Below, piece after piece: positions 8,095-16,163 of a stretch of 64,000 bases of DNA; within the stretch, counting starts at the first letter, position 1, and the number at the start of each line of letters is the position of its first letter. The position numbers were made by a program, and so were the translations under genes. The stretch covers positions 1 through 64,000 of the forward strand of contig JAXDJH010000023.1 of assembly GCA_034663635.1 (NCBI GenBank), read 5' to 3'. This DNA is from JAXDJH01 sp034663635 (lineage in GTDB: Bacteria > Actinomycetota > CADDZG01 > WHSQ01). The notes beneath the pieces were generated by a model. It saw nothing but the letters and a program-made list of their open reading frames with translations. It was not told the origin of the DNA and searched no databases.

Positions 8095-8665
8095 CAGCGG
8101 CCACCGCGACGCATAACAGCACGAGGCTGTTGACCAGGCGCGGCCTTCTGGACGTTGCAAGGGAATCGAGCTTGTCGAGAAGGGCTCCGGCGCGATCCGC
8201 TTCATCCCGTCCGGTCCCCACGAGTGCCAGCGATCGAGCCAATCCGAATGGCCCGACGATCAGCGCGCCGGTTGCAGGGTCACCCGAAGCGATGGCACCG
8301 ATAGTGACCACGGCGAAGGTGCCGTAGGTGAGATAGGTGAAATAGCCCACGCCCAGACCCACCCCGTAGAGGAGAGCCGCCACCGGACGCGAGTAAAAGG
8401 TCCGCCACCAGTCCGGGACTTGGCGCTTTAGTTGAGGAACGGGGATCGGCAGGGCGAAGAGCTCGCGGGCGGCGTAGAGCGTTGCGACGCCGATCAGAAT
8501 CCATAGAGCCGGAGTGTCGGGTGCTCTGAGTATCTCGCCGATCAGACCCAGCATCACGCCGAAGGCAGCGGCGGTTGCGGTCGTCGCAATGACATGAAGG
8601 AGTAGCGATGCCCAGTAGGTCTTCGTACGCCCCCCGTGCACGACGGGGGAGATGGTTTCCACCAT
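8081..8665 (-). CDS. Multi-pass membrane protein of the MauD/Cys-rich operon
   Basis: A 194-residue integral membrane protein with about four to five hydrophobic segments (near 20-45, 52-72, 93-112, 118-140 and the C-terminal 178-194). A conserved-looking cytoplasmic stretch (QLKRQVPDWWRTF) precedes a Gly/Tyr-rich segment (GVGLGVGYFTYLTYGTF) that recalls DsbD/CcdA- or MauE-type membrane electron carriers. It has no cysteine pair that I can see, so direct thiol relay is doubtful. It is the last gene of a tight four-gene set with the MauD-like thioredoxin. I propose it helps mature or anchor the Cys-rich protein. The exact family is not recognised. Confidence 0.7.
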   Translation of the reverse strand: MVETISPVVHGGRTKTYWASLLLHVIATTATAAAFGVMLGLIGEILRAPDTPALWILIGVATLYAARELFALPIPVPQLKRQVPDWWRTFYSRPVAALLYGVGLGVGYFTYLTYGTFAVVTIGAIASGDPATGALIVGPFGLARSLALVGTGRDEADRAGALLDKLDSLATSRRPRLVNSLVLLCVAVAAATAL

Positions 8666-8674
8666 CGAGAGGCC

Positions 8675-8752
8675 TCAGGGAGAAAACAGCGTGGAGATGC
8701 CCGCGACTATCGACGCTATGACGAGCGCGACTACGACGGGTCCCGTTAGCAC
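8675..8752 (-). CDS. 25-residue single-span membrane peptide
   Basis: A very short frame starting at GTG, which overlaps the stop region of the Cys-rich gene (GTGCTAA). Translational coupling is therefore likely. The peptide is almost entirely hydrophobic after MLTGP, with a Val/Ile/Ala span of about 17 residues and a short SP tail. It ends nine bases before the ATG of the membrane protein at 8665. The exact fit between two genes and the membrane-span composition argue for a real gene. Its small size leaves doubt. Confidence 0.5.
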   Translation of the reverse strand: MLTGPVVVALVIASIVAGISTLFSP

Positions 8753-9282
8753 CTTGTGTTGAGGTCGCGGTACCCGATGCAGAACACTCGCTTGCCGCTG
8801 TAGCAGTAGCCGGTGACGGCTCCATCACCGTTGATCCGACGCTGCGTGTAGGCGCAACAGTCGTAGATGCGCCGGATCCGGCCCTCGCAACAGCGGGACC
8901 ATCCGCCTCCCTGGCCCGGCTGGCGCACGCCCCAGTCCCGGTACTGCTCCTTCACTACCTCTTCGCACATCCGTCGTCGCGTTTGTGTGCGCGATTCGTA
9001 GAGGTCGCCGTTGTCGTCGACCGGGTAGCCGTACTTCGGGTGGAGTGGATACCCGTATTTGTCCACGCGCGACAGGGGCGCATACGGATGAGGACACGAG
9101 TTCGTCGTGTAGGTGTGTCCGCAGATGTGATACGCCTGCGCCGTTTCGGGGCGAAGCGCGGCCGCGACAAATGGCCCGCCTACCAGCGCGACGACGCCCA
9201 TGCCCAATCGCCCGATGAACGATCTGCGGCTCGTGCGCTCGGCGAGCGCGACCGAGGCGTGCTCCGTTACTGCGTTGAACAT
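8746..9282 (-). CDS. Cys-rich Tat-exported protein resembling methylamine dehydrogenase light chain (MauA-like)
   Basis: A 178-residue protein with a twin-arginine signal (SRRSFIG, Arg19-Arg20) and cleavage near residue 50. The mature part holds ten cysteines, including two adjacent pairs (SRCCEG, YDCCAY), and aromatic Tyr-Gly-Tyr-Pro motifs. Gene order, Tat export and Cys density recall the MauA light chain that carries tryptophan tryptophylquinone. Only two tryptophans are present, about a dozen residues apart, and no heavy-chain (MauB) gene is near. It may therefore be a distant relative with another role. Its start overlaps the MauD-like stop by one base (TGATG). Export already folded or cofactor-loaded is implied by the Tat signal. 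Confidence 0.7.
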   Translation of the reverse strand: MFNAVTEHASVALAERTSRRSFIGRLGMGVVALVGGPFVAAALRPETAQAYHICGHTYTTNSCPHPYAPLSRVDKYGYPLHPKYGYPVDDNGDLYESRTQTRRRMCEEVVKEQYRDWGVRQPGQGGGWSRCCEGRIRRIYDCCAYTQRRINGDGAVTGYCYSGKRVFCIGYRDLNTRC

Positions 9283-9851
9283 CAGCCCGCTTGCCTCTGA
9301 GTTCCGACCCTGCGATCGAACGTGTCGATCAGCCCCTCGACCTGCTCAAGGTTGTTAACCGTCCCCTTTGCCTGCACGATCCCGCGCGAGTCGATCGCAA
9401 CTATGTAAGGAGTACCGGGGATCTCGTAAGCCTGCGCGATCGCGACGCCCGGAACTATCGGTGCCTCCACCCGCTTGTGTTTGAACTGGAGTGCCGTCTC
9501 CTCTACGTCGATGTCGGTGATGACGTAGGGCACGAGGCGACCGGCTCTAGCGACCGCGGGAAGCGACGGCAAGACCCGTTCGCACACGTGGCAGGTCGGC
9601 GAAACGAACAACAGGAGCTGGTCCTCGCCGCCCTTGCCGATGACGACGGCTCGGCCTTTCGTGTCCTTGGTCTCGATCTCGATCGCCCTGCTTCCCAGCT
9701 CGGGACCTTCGGCGTCCATCTCGAGAGCTCCTGTGGGGCCGAGGCGCAGATGCAGCGTGCCGATCTGGCGAGCGAGCGCTACGACCACCGCGGCAAGGGC
9801 GATCACGAGGGCCCATAGAACGACGTACGACGCCGCCCACCAGCCATTCAC
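9282..9851 (-). CDS. MauD-like membrane-anchored thioredoxin
   Basis: A 189-residue protein with an N-terminal membrane anchor (about residues 6-27) and an outward-facing thioredoxin fold. The active-site motif is Cys87-His-Val-Cys90 (SPTCHVC) and the cis-proline loop is IPGTPY. MauD proteins help form the disulfides or cofactor of the MauA light chain. Here the next gene, overlapping by one base, encodes a Cys-rich Tat protein that is the natural client. It is the first gene of the four-gene minus-strand operon. The 65-base gap upstream, facing the UDP-glucose dehydrogenase gene, must contain the promoter. Confidence 0.82.
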   Translation of the reverse strand: MNGWWAASYVVLWALVIALAAVVVALARQIGTLHLRLGPTGALEMDAEGPELGSRAIEIETKDTKGRAVVIGKGGEDQLLLFVSPTCHVCERVLPSLPAVARAGRLVPYVITDIDVEETALQFKHKRVEAPIVPGVAIAQAYEIPGTPYIVAIDSRGIVQAKGTVNNLEQVEGLIDTFDRRVGTQRQAG

Positions 9852-9916
9852 CTGGGTTTCCTCCTCTACGATGCCGGAGCGAACAAGTTATCCGCGTTCA
9901 CGGGGAAGGTCGGACC

Positions 9917-11230
9917 ATGAAGGTTGCAGTCATCGGGACGGGTCACGTTGGTCTTGTGACCAGCGCCACCTTGGCGAACCTCGGCCACGAGGTTTGTGCA
10001 ACCGATCTGGACACCGAGAAGATCTCTGGGCTTCAGGCCGGACGCATGCCTTATTTCGAACCTGGACTCGAAGAGCTAGTTGTTGCCGAAACCGCGTCTG
10101 GACGTCTGAAGTTCACGGTGGATCCGGCGGAGGCCATCCCCGGCATCGAGGTCGCTTTCATCTGCGTGGGCACGCCCCCGCGGGCCGGGGGCGAAGCCAA
10201 CCTCGTGGCCGTGGAGGGCGCGGCGCGAGATATCGCTCGCAATGCAACGGGTCCTGTTGTCATCGTCGAAAAGTCGACGGTTCCCGCGGGCACGGCGACG
10301 CTGGTCCAACGGACGATCACCCGAGAGCGTCCGGACCTCGCTCCAATGATGCAGATCGCATCCAACCCTGAATTCCTGCGTGAGGGGAAGGCGGTCGCCG
10401 ACTCACTCGAACCCGATCGCATCCTCTTGGGGGCCGAGAATGAGACCGCTTTCGAGGTGCTCAGAAGGCTCTACGCGCCGTTGACCGACAAAGGCGTTCC
10501 TTTGATCGAGACTTCGATCGCAACTGCAGAGATAGCGAAGCACGCCTGCAACGCGTTTCTCGCGATGAAGATCTCTTATGCGAACGCCCTCGCTCGTCTG
10601 TGCGAGCTCGCCGGCGCCGACGTGAAAGACGTCGTGCGCGTCATGGGGGCCGATGCGCGCATCGGACCGGCCTTCTTGAATGCGGGGCTTGGGTATGGCG
10701 GCTTCTGTCTGCCTAAGGACATCCCCGCTTTCGAACGACTGTCCGCAAGGTTGGGTTACGAGTTCCCGCTGCTTGCGGAGGTCGAGAAGATCAACGCTCA
10801 CGCGATCGATGCGGCGATGGCCAAGATCACCGAGGCATTGTGGAACCTAGAAGGGAAGCGGATCGTGTTGTTGGGGCTGGCCTTCAAGCCCGACACCGAC
10901 GACACGCGATTCTCGCCGGCGCTGAACCTGGCAAAGCGTCTTCTGGCTGAGGGCGCCGATGTGATCGGTTACGACCCCCAGGCCGGGCCCAATGCGAAGA
11001 ACGAGATTCCCGACCTCGAAATCGCGGACGATCCCTACTCGGCGAGCAGCGGCGCGCATTGCATCGTCGTGTGTACCGAATGGGACGAGATCACTTCACT
11101 GGACCTATCTCGCCTCAAGGCGGAGATGGCCTACCCCGTGGTCGTCGATGGCCGCAACGTCTTCGAACCAGAGGACATGGCTCGCGAGGGGTTCACGTAC
11201 CACCCGATGGGCCGTCCGTCGATCGCTTGA
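9917..11230 (+). CDS. ugd: UDP-glucose 6-dehydrogenase
   Basis: Oxidises UDP-glucose to UDP-glucuronate with two NAD+. The protein has the N-terminal Rossmann motif (VIGTGHVGLV), the STVPAGT segment, the NPEFLREG motif and the catalytic cysteine near residue 264 (GYGGFCLPKD). A C-terminal UDP-binding domain follows. Its 437 residues match the family. GGGGAAGGT precedes the ATG. Only three bases separate it from the next gene, whose enzyme uses the product, so the two form an operon for UDP-xylose. Confidence 0.97.
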   Translation: MKVAVIGTGHVGLVTSATLANLGHEVCATDLDTEKISGLQAGRMPYFEPGLEELVVAETASGRLKFTVDPAEAIPGIEVAFICVGTPPRAGGEANLVAVEGAARDIARNATGPVVIVEKSTVPAGTATLVQRTITRERPDLAPMMQIASNPEFLREGKAVADSLEPDRILLGAENETAFEVLRRLYAPLTDKGVPLIETSIATAEIAKHACNAFLAMKISYANALARLCELAGADVKDVVRVMGADARIGPAFLNAGLGYGGFCLPKDIPAFERLSARLGYEFPLLAEVEKINAHAIDAAMAKITEALWNLEGKRIVLLGLAFKPDTDDTRFSPALNLAKRLLAEGADVIGYDPQAGPNAKNEIPDLEIADDPYSASSGAHCIVVCTEWDEITSLDLSRLKAEMAYPVVVDGRNVFEPEDMAREGFTYHPMGRPSIA

Positions 11231-11233
11231 TCG

Positions 11234-12169
11234 ATGCCTAGAGCAGTCCTTACCGGCGCGGCCGGATTCTTGGGTTCGCATCTAGCCGATCGGCTGTTGC
11301 GCGAGGGGTGGGAGGTCCTCGGTCTCGATTCGTTGTTGACCGGGAATCCCGACAATCTCGCCGACGCGCAGACCCACGAGAACTTCCAGCTTCAGGAGTT
11401 CGATGTAACCAATTACATAGAGGTCGAAGGTCATGTCGATTGGGTGATGCACTTCGCCTCTCCGGCGTCGCCGATCGATTATCTCGAGCACCCGATCCAC
11501 ACGCTCAAGGTCGGCGCACTGGGAACTCTGCACTCTCTTGGTCTCGCGAAAGCGAAGGGAGCCTCGTTCTACCTCTCGTCGACGTCTGAGACCTACGGCG
11601 ATCCCTTGGTTCATCCGCAGCCGGAGTCCTACTGGGGCAACGTGAACCCGGTTGGTCCGCGCGGCGTCTACGACGAGGCCAAGCGATACGCCGAGGCGAT
11701 GACGATGGCGTATCACCGCGCTCATGGCATAGATGTCCGGATCATCCGGATCTTCAACACGTTCGGCCCCCGGATGCGGCGCAAGGACGGACGAGCCGTT
11801 CCGACGTTCATCGATCAATCGCTGCGCGGCGAAGCGTTAACGGTGCATGGCGATGGAAGCCAGACCCGCTCGCTCGGTTACGTCGACGATCTGGTCGAGG
11901 GGATCTTCCGTTTCCTCGGCGTGGACCACACCGGCCCGCTCAACCTCGGCAACCCCGAGGAGGTCACGATCCTGCACCTCGCCAAGTCGATCGCCACGAT
12001 CGCAGGGGTCGACGTGGACACCGTGTTCGTGGAGCGGCCCGTCGACGACCCCGAAGTCCGGTGCCCCGACATCTCGCTCGCCAAGGAGCTCCTCGGATGG
12101 GAGCCGCAGGTCTCGCTTCAGGACGGTCTCGCTCGAACGATCGAGTGGGCCCGAGCGAAGTGGCTCTGA
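11234..12169 (+). CDS. uxs: UDP-glucuronate decarboxylase (UDP-xylose synthase)
   Basis: A short-chain dehydrogenase/reductase of 311 residues that converts UDP-glucuronate to UDP-xylose. It shows the NAD motif (GAAGFLGSHL) and STSETYGDP, then WGNVNPVGPRGVYDEAKR. The last contains the catalytic Tyr146-x3-Lys150 and the sequence signature that separates UXS from other epimerases. It directly follows ugd. UDP-xylose would feed surface polysaccharide or protein glycosylation; no glycosyltransferase is in the window. The end faces the convergent response regulator 22 bases away. Confidence 0.93.
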   Translation: MPRAVLTGAAGFLGSHLADRLLREGWEVLGLDSLLTGNPDNLADAQTHENFQLQEFDVTNYIEVEGHVDWVMHFASPASPIDYLEHPIHTLKVGALGTLHSLGLAKAKGASFYLSSTSETYGDPLVHPQPESYWGNVNPVGPRGVYDEAKRYAEAMTMAYHRAHGIDVRIIRIFNTFGPRMRRKDGRAVPTFIDQSLRGEALTVHGDGSQTRSLGYVDDLVEGIFRFLGVDHTGPLNLGNPEEVTILHLAKSIATIAGVDVDTVFVERPVDDPEVRCPDISLAKELLGWEPQVSLQDGLARTIEWARAKWL

Positions 12170-12191
12170 GTTGCTGCTGATCGCCGAGAGG

Positions 12192-12596
12192 CTAGGGAGC
12201 GTCGCTAGGCCGCTTCATGTGGGCGAGACGCTCGACCTCCGCAAGGATCTCGGCCACGCTCGAGCCCTTCCTGAGGAACCCGTCGGCGTCGGATGCTCCG
12301 TCGATCTTCTCGCCCGCTAGGCCCGAAAAGACGAGGATGCGGGTGGCCGGCGAGCATTTCCGAATCTCACTGACTGCTTGAGCCCCCGACTTGACCGGCA
12401 TCATGAGATCGAGGATGACCACGTCCGGCTGAAGCTTGCGCACGAGATCGACCGCCTGAACTCCATCGGCCGCCTCGCCGGCGACATCGAAGCGCCCATC
12501 GGTTCTTAGCATCTGGGCGATCAGGTCTCGAAGAAGCCCGACGTCGTCGACGATCACGACGCACGGTCTATCCCCAGACTTTTCACCGCGCGTCAA
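12192..12596 (-). CDS. Stand-alone response regulator receiver domain
   Basis: A 134-residue CheY-like protein without an output domain. Visible residues are the acidic pair (VIVDD), the phosphoacceptor Asp in VVILDLMMP, a Ser in the switch position (LVFSGL) and the conserved Lys (LRKGSS). It may act as a phosphate sink or signal by protein contacts. No kinase lies beside it. The next gene on the plus strand is divergent, 114 bases away. Confidence 0.88.
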   Translation of the reverse strand: MTRGEKSGDRPCVVIVDDVGLLRDLIAQMLRTDGRFDVAGEAADGVQAVDLVRKLQPDVVILDLMMPVKSGAQAVSEIRKCSPATRILVFSGLAGEKIDGASDADGFLRKGSSVAEILAEVERLAHMKRPSDAP

Positions 12597-12710
12597 GACG
12601 CCGCCTCCGATTGAACTGATTGCCCGACCTGACGATAGCGGCGTTGAGGTGTGGACGCCAGAAGAAGTTTGCTGACACCTCCGCCCGTCCGGACGGGTAC
12701 GGTTCTCGGG

Positions 12711-13370
12711 GTGAAACTCGAGGGGTCAAACGTCGCAGCAAAAGCCTGTCTCGCCATCGCTCTGATGACTGCACTCGTCGCTTCCATCGTCGTTCTTGGA
12801 GCCAGCGCGGCTCCCTCCAACACCTCTGACGGCAACGACACGAAAGGTCCACTCGACATCAAGCGGGTCGAGAAGCTCGGCAACGAGAAGCCTCGCTGGA
12901 CGATCGTGAACTTCAGGGACTGGCGCGTCGAGCGGATGTGGGATCACGGTTACGTCATCGTCAACCTCGACACGTTCGGGTCGCGTCGCTACGACTACTA
13001 CGTTGTCGTCAGGTCGAAGGGCACGCAGCTTTCCGCCACGCTATGGCGCGACCGGGCCCGCAAGGACGACGTTCGCATCGGATTCGTCGAATCGTGGAAG
13101 CGCAACGGACGCAGCGTCGCGGTTCGCATCGCTCTCCGCCGGTTGAACATTCCGAAGCAGAGGGCGTTCTATTACTGGCAGGCACGGACCCTCTATACGG
13201 GACGCGATTGCACGACCGTGTGTATCGATGTCGCGCCCAATAAGGGAGGCGTGCAGGAGCCCAACCCATTGTTCTCGCCTTCACCGATCCCGACAACGCC
13301 GGTCCCGACGATCACGCCGACGATCACACCGTCGATCACGTCCACTCCGACCCCCACACCCACCGGCTGA
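12711..13370 (+). CDS. Secreted protein of unknown function with Pro/Thr-rich tail
   Basis: A 219-residue exported protein. From the GTG at 12711 the N-terminus is a normal signal peptide (cleavage near GASA-A); a GTG at 12651 would add 20 residues in front. The central 140 residues are rich in Trp, Tyr and Arg and form beta-type strands (GYVIVNLDT, YDYYVVVRS, VAVRIALRRLN). A single Cys pair lies near the end (DCTTVC). The last 45 residues are Pro/Thr/Ser/Ile repeats, probably a cell-wall spacer or glycosylated stalk. Three bases separate it from the phosphodiesterase. I do not recognise the family. Confidence 0.72.
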   Translation: MKLEGSNVAAKACLAIALMTALVASIVVLGASAAPSNTSDGNDTKGPLDIKRVEKLGNEKPRWTIVNFRDWRVERMWDHGYVIVNLDTFGSRRYDYYVVVRSKGTQLSATLWRDRARKDDVRIGFVESWKRNGRSVAVRIALRRLNIPKQRAFYYWQARTLYTGRDCTTVCIDVAPNKGGVQEPNPLFSPSPIPTTPVPTITPTITPSITSTPTPTPTG

Positions 13371-13373
13371 GCG

Positions 13374-14948
13374 ATGGCGCCGCGCGTCATCGTCCTCGGG
13401 TGGGACTCCGCGACGTTCGACGTCGTCGATCCGCTTCTCGTTGCCGGGCGATTGCCGAATCTTGCCGGTCTGATCGAACGCGGACGGCGTGCCCCGCTCC
13501 GCTCTACCTGGCCGCCGATGACGGACTGCGCGTGGACGTCCGCGTTCACGGGACGCAATCCCGGCGCGCACGGGATCTTCGGCTCCTGGTATCGAGCCCC
13601 CGGCGCGTATGCATGTCGTTACTTCTCCGCGCGCGATAGACGAGCCGCGGCCTTGTGGGAGTTGACCGAGGGCGTGCGGCATCTCGTCTGGAACGTGCCG
13701 ATGTCGTTTCCACCGTCGAAGGTCGACGGAGCGATGGTCGCGGGTTACGGCGCGCCGCCGGGGTCGCGTTTCTGCGAACCGGCTTCCCTGCAAGATGAGA
13801 TCGCTCGACGCTGGTCACTCGACGATCTGTTGGATCGCGCACCGCACGGTTCGCTCGTTCAGTTCCGCGACGACCTCGTGCGGGGATTGGCTACGCAGGC
13901 GGAGGCGCTGGTGTGGGCCGCGAAGGAAACGGGGGCCGACTGCGTTGCGGCGGTCTGGCCTCACGTCGACCGGGCCCAACATTTCTTCTGGCAGTTCCGC
14001 GATTCGGATCACGAGTTGGCGGGCGCGATCGACGACGTGCACGAGGCGATGGATCGCGCCACCGGTGCGGTGATCGAGGCGTTTCCCGATGCCGATGTTC
14101 TCGTTGTCAGCGATCACGGCGCGGGTCCGCTCCTCGGCGATGTGAACGTCGGGACTTGGCTGTCGCGCAACGGCTACGCGACCTACGGCGACGCACCAGG
14201 CTCCCGCGTCGCGAAGGCCGCGTGGTCTCTTCCGCCTTCGATCCGCAAACTCGGTCGCCGTCTCGCCCCGGGCCTCGCCCGAAAGGCGATGGGCGCGAAG
14301 CTCGCCGGCGAGCTGGCTCCGTTCGACTGGGACCAGACGAAGGCTTTCTTCGGCGTTCACTCGGATCTCTGGCTGAACCTCGAGGGTCGGGAGCCCAACG
14401 GAATCGTCAAGGAGTCCGAAGCGGCCGCCCTTCTGATCGAGCTGGCGCAAGGTTTCCTCTCGATCCGCGATAGCGAGGGCCGTCCGGTCTTCGCCGCCGC
14501 TCATCGGCGCGGCGATGTCTATTCGGGCGACGCGATCGACCTCGCGCCGGACCTGATCCTCGATTCGTGGTCGGCTGGGTTCCGGGTCGCTCCCACGCGG
14601 GCCGAGACCGAAGAGGTCGTCATCCCGCCGGCTCCGTTGTCGGGAGTGGACGAGCCGTGGTCTTCAGACCACCGGCCGCTAGGGATCTTCGTGGGGGCAG
14701 GCCCTCACATCGCCGCGGGCCGCAGCGACGAGCTGTCGCTTTACGACGTCTGCCCTCTGGCCCTCGCGCTGTTGGATCAAGAGGTCCCGGCCGGGCTCGA
14801 CGGCGTCGCGCGGCCCGAGGTCCTCGTCGAACCGACCTCTGTTCGAGTGGGGGCCGAGGCGGCCCAGCGGGATGCCTCGGGGGCTTATTCCGATGCCGAG
14901 GCCGCGGCCGTCGCGGCCCACCTGAAGGAGCTCGGCTACATCGAGTAG
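13374..14948 (+). CDS. Alkaline-phosphatase-superfamily phosphodiesterase
   Basis: A 524-residue type I phosphodiesterase/nucleotide pyrophosphatase. Metal and nucleophile residues are visible: Asp in VLGWDSATFD, the Thr nucleophile region (PPMTDCAWTSAFTG), VWPHVDRAQH, VVSDHGAG and a final His in SSDHRPLG. There is no signal peptide, so it acts in the cytoplasm unless exported otherwise. The C-terminus ends in LKELGYIE, a tail seen on many enzymes of this superfamily in metagenomic genomes. An in-frame second copy of the GYIE-stop sequence follows the stop codon. The substrate may be a phospholipid head group, nucleotide or phosphonate. Confidence 0.87.
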   Translation: MAPRVIVLGWDSATFDVVDPLLVAGRLPNLAGLIERGRRAPLRSTWPPMTDCAWTSAFTGRNPGAHGIFGSWYRAPGAYACRYFSARDRRAAALWELTEGVRHLVWNVPMSFPPSKVDGAMVAGYGAPPGSRFCEPASLQDEIARRWSLDDLLDRAPHGSLVQFRDDLVRGLATQAEALVWAAKETGADCVAAVWPHVDRAQHFFWQFRDSDHELAGAIDDVHEAMDRATGAVIEAFPDADVLVVSDHGAGPLLGDVNVGTWLSRNGYATYGDAPGSRVAKAAWSLPPSIRKLGRRLAPGLARKAMGAKLAGELAPFDWDQTKAFFGVHSDLWLNLEGREPNGIVKESEAAALLIELAQGFLSIRDSEGRPVFAAAHRRGDVYSGDAIDLAPDLILDSWSAGFRVAPTRAETEEVVIPPAPLSGVDEPWSSDHRPLGIFVGAGPHIAAGRSDELSLYDVCPLALALLDQEVPAGLDGVARPEVLVEPTSVRVGAEAAQRDASGAYSDAEAAAVAAHLKELGYIE

Positions 14949-14975
14949 ACCGCCCCCGGCGGCTACATCGAATAG
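14934..14975 (+). repeat. 15-bp duplication of the GYIE-stop end
   Basis: Two 15-base copies (GGCTACATCGA[G/A]TAG) lie 27 bases apart with one mismatch. The first is the real end of the phosphodiesterase. The second is in the same frame after the stop and again encodes GYIE-stop. It looks like the relic of a small tandem duplication of the C-terminal tail. Confidence 0.8.
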
Positions 14976-15257
14976 TTAGGGCGGTAAGGACCAGATGTCT
15001 CGGGGCGGGCGAACTACGTCGATGCGGGGGCCGGACGACTGGGGGATCCCTTGGGCCGCGAGCCTCGCTCGTTCCCTGCGGCTTCTGATGTAGGCCCTCC
15101 GGTAGCGCCTCACGATCATCCGGGTCACCACGACGTAGCCGACCGAGACGACGATCAACAAGACGGCGGCGATCGTCAGCATGGGGTCTTCGAGGAACCG
15201 CTCGACCTTGCCGTTACGGATCGCCAGAATCTGCAGGGGAAGAGACCAAGCATCCAT
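14976..15257 (-). CDS. Small single-span membrane protein
   Basis: A 93-residue protein with one membrane helix near residues 27-48 (LTIAAVLLIVVSVGYVVV). A strongly basic stretch follows (RMIVRRYRRAYIRSRRERARL), then a Pro-rich end. By the positive-inside rule the C-terminus is cytoplasmic. The frame fills the gap between two plus-strand genes and has typical GC-rich codon use. Function is unknown. Confidence 0.65.
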   Translation of the reverse strand: MDAWSLPLQILAIRNGKVERFLEDPMLTIAAVLLIVVSVGYVVVTRMIVRRYRRAYIRSRRERARLAAQGIPQSSGPRIDVVRPPRDIWSLPP

Positions 15258-15329
15258 CGTGAAGTGGATTATCCAACTTTCCCCAGCGCTACACCCGTGG
15301 GAACCGCGCTTCCGCGAGAAGATGAGGAC

Positions 15330-16163
15330 GTGGACCCCACCGTGGACCTATCGCTGGCCGGACGCAACGAGCGGCTCCGCGACCGTTTGGCCGAGCTCGG
15401 CTCCGTCGTCATCGCTTACTCCGGTGGGGTGGACTCGACCTATCTCGCGGTCCAGGCCCACGATGTCCTTGGCGACCGCGCCCTCGCGGTGACCGCGGTT
15501 TCGCCTTCGCTGGCGCGGATCGAACTCGATGATGCCCTTGGGATCGCCGCCCGGTTCGGCTTCGCCCATCGAACCGTCGGGACCCACGAGGTCGGCCGGG
15601 AGGAGTACGCCCGCAACGACTCCGACCGCTGCTACTGGTGCAAGACCGAGCTGTTCGACGCGCTGGAACCCATCGCTGCGGACATGGGGGCCGAGGTCTG
15701 TCTCGGGACCAACACCGACGATCTCGGCGATCACAGGCCGGGGCTGAGGGCCGCGGGCGAGCGAGGCTCGGTGGCTCCGCTCGTGGAGGCCGGTCTGTCG
15801 AAAGCCGACGTGCGTGCTCTGTCGGCCGAGGCGGGACTGCCGACCGCGGACAAACCAGCGTCTCCGTGCCTGGCGTCGCGCTTCGCCTATGGGGTTCGGG
15901 TCACGCCGGCCGGACTGCGCAGGGTCGAGAGGGCCGAGGCCTACGTCAGATCGCACGGTTTCGAAGTCCTGCGAGTGCGCGATCACGGCGACCTCGCCCG
16001 AGTTGAAGTCGAACGATCGGAGGTCGGGCGGGCGTTCGAGCTCGAGCGCAAGCTCGTCGAGGGCCTCATCGAGCTCGGTTACAAGCGCGTCACCATCGAC
16101 CCCGACGGTTTCCGCTCCGGCTCCTTGAACGAGGTCCTGACGGCCCCCACGTTCCGCCGCTAG
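15330..16163 (+). CDS. larE: LarE-type ATP-dependent sacrificial sulfur transferase
   Basis: LarE adenylates and sulfurates the pyridinium precursor of the nickel-pincer cofactor used by lactate racemase. The protein has the PP-loop (AYSGGVDSTYLA, about 28-39), RCYWCKTELF and the SPCLASRF motif containing the cysteine that donates sulfur in the Lactobacillus enzyme. The RC-x2-C pair could instead help hold an iron-sulfur cluster as in cluster-type LarE. I chose the GTG at 15330 (277 residues, the family length). The longer upstream frame overlaps the opposite-strand small membrane gene and is rejected. larB and larC are not in the window. The stop shares one base with the next start. Confidence 0.88.
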   Translation: MDPTVDLSLAGRNERLRDRLAELGSVVIAYSGGVDSTYLAVQAHDVLGDRALAVTAVSPSLARIELDDALGIAARFGFAHRTVGTHEVGREEYARNDSDRCYWCKTELFDALEPIAADMGAEVCLGTNTDDLGDHRPGLRAAGERGSVAPLVEAGLSKADVRALSAEAGLPTADKPASPCLASRFAYGVRVTPAGLRRVERAEAYVRSHGFEVLRVRDHGDLARVEVERSEVGRAFELERKLVEGLIELGYKRVTIDPDGFRSGSLNEVLTAPTFRR

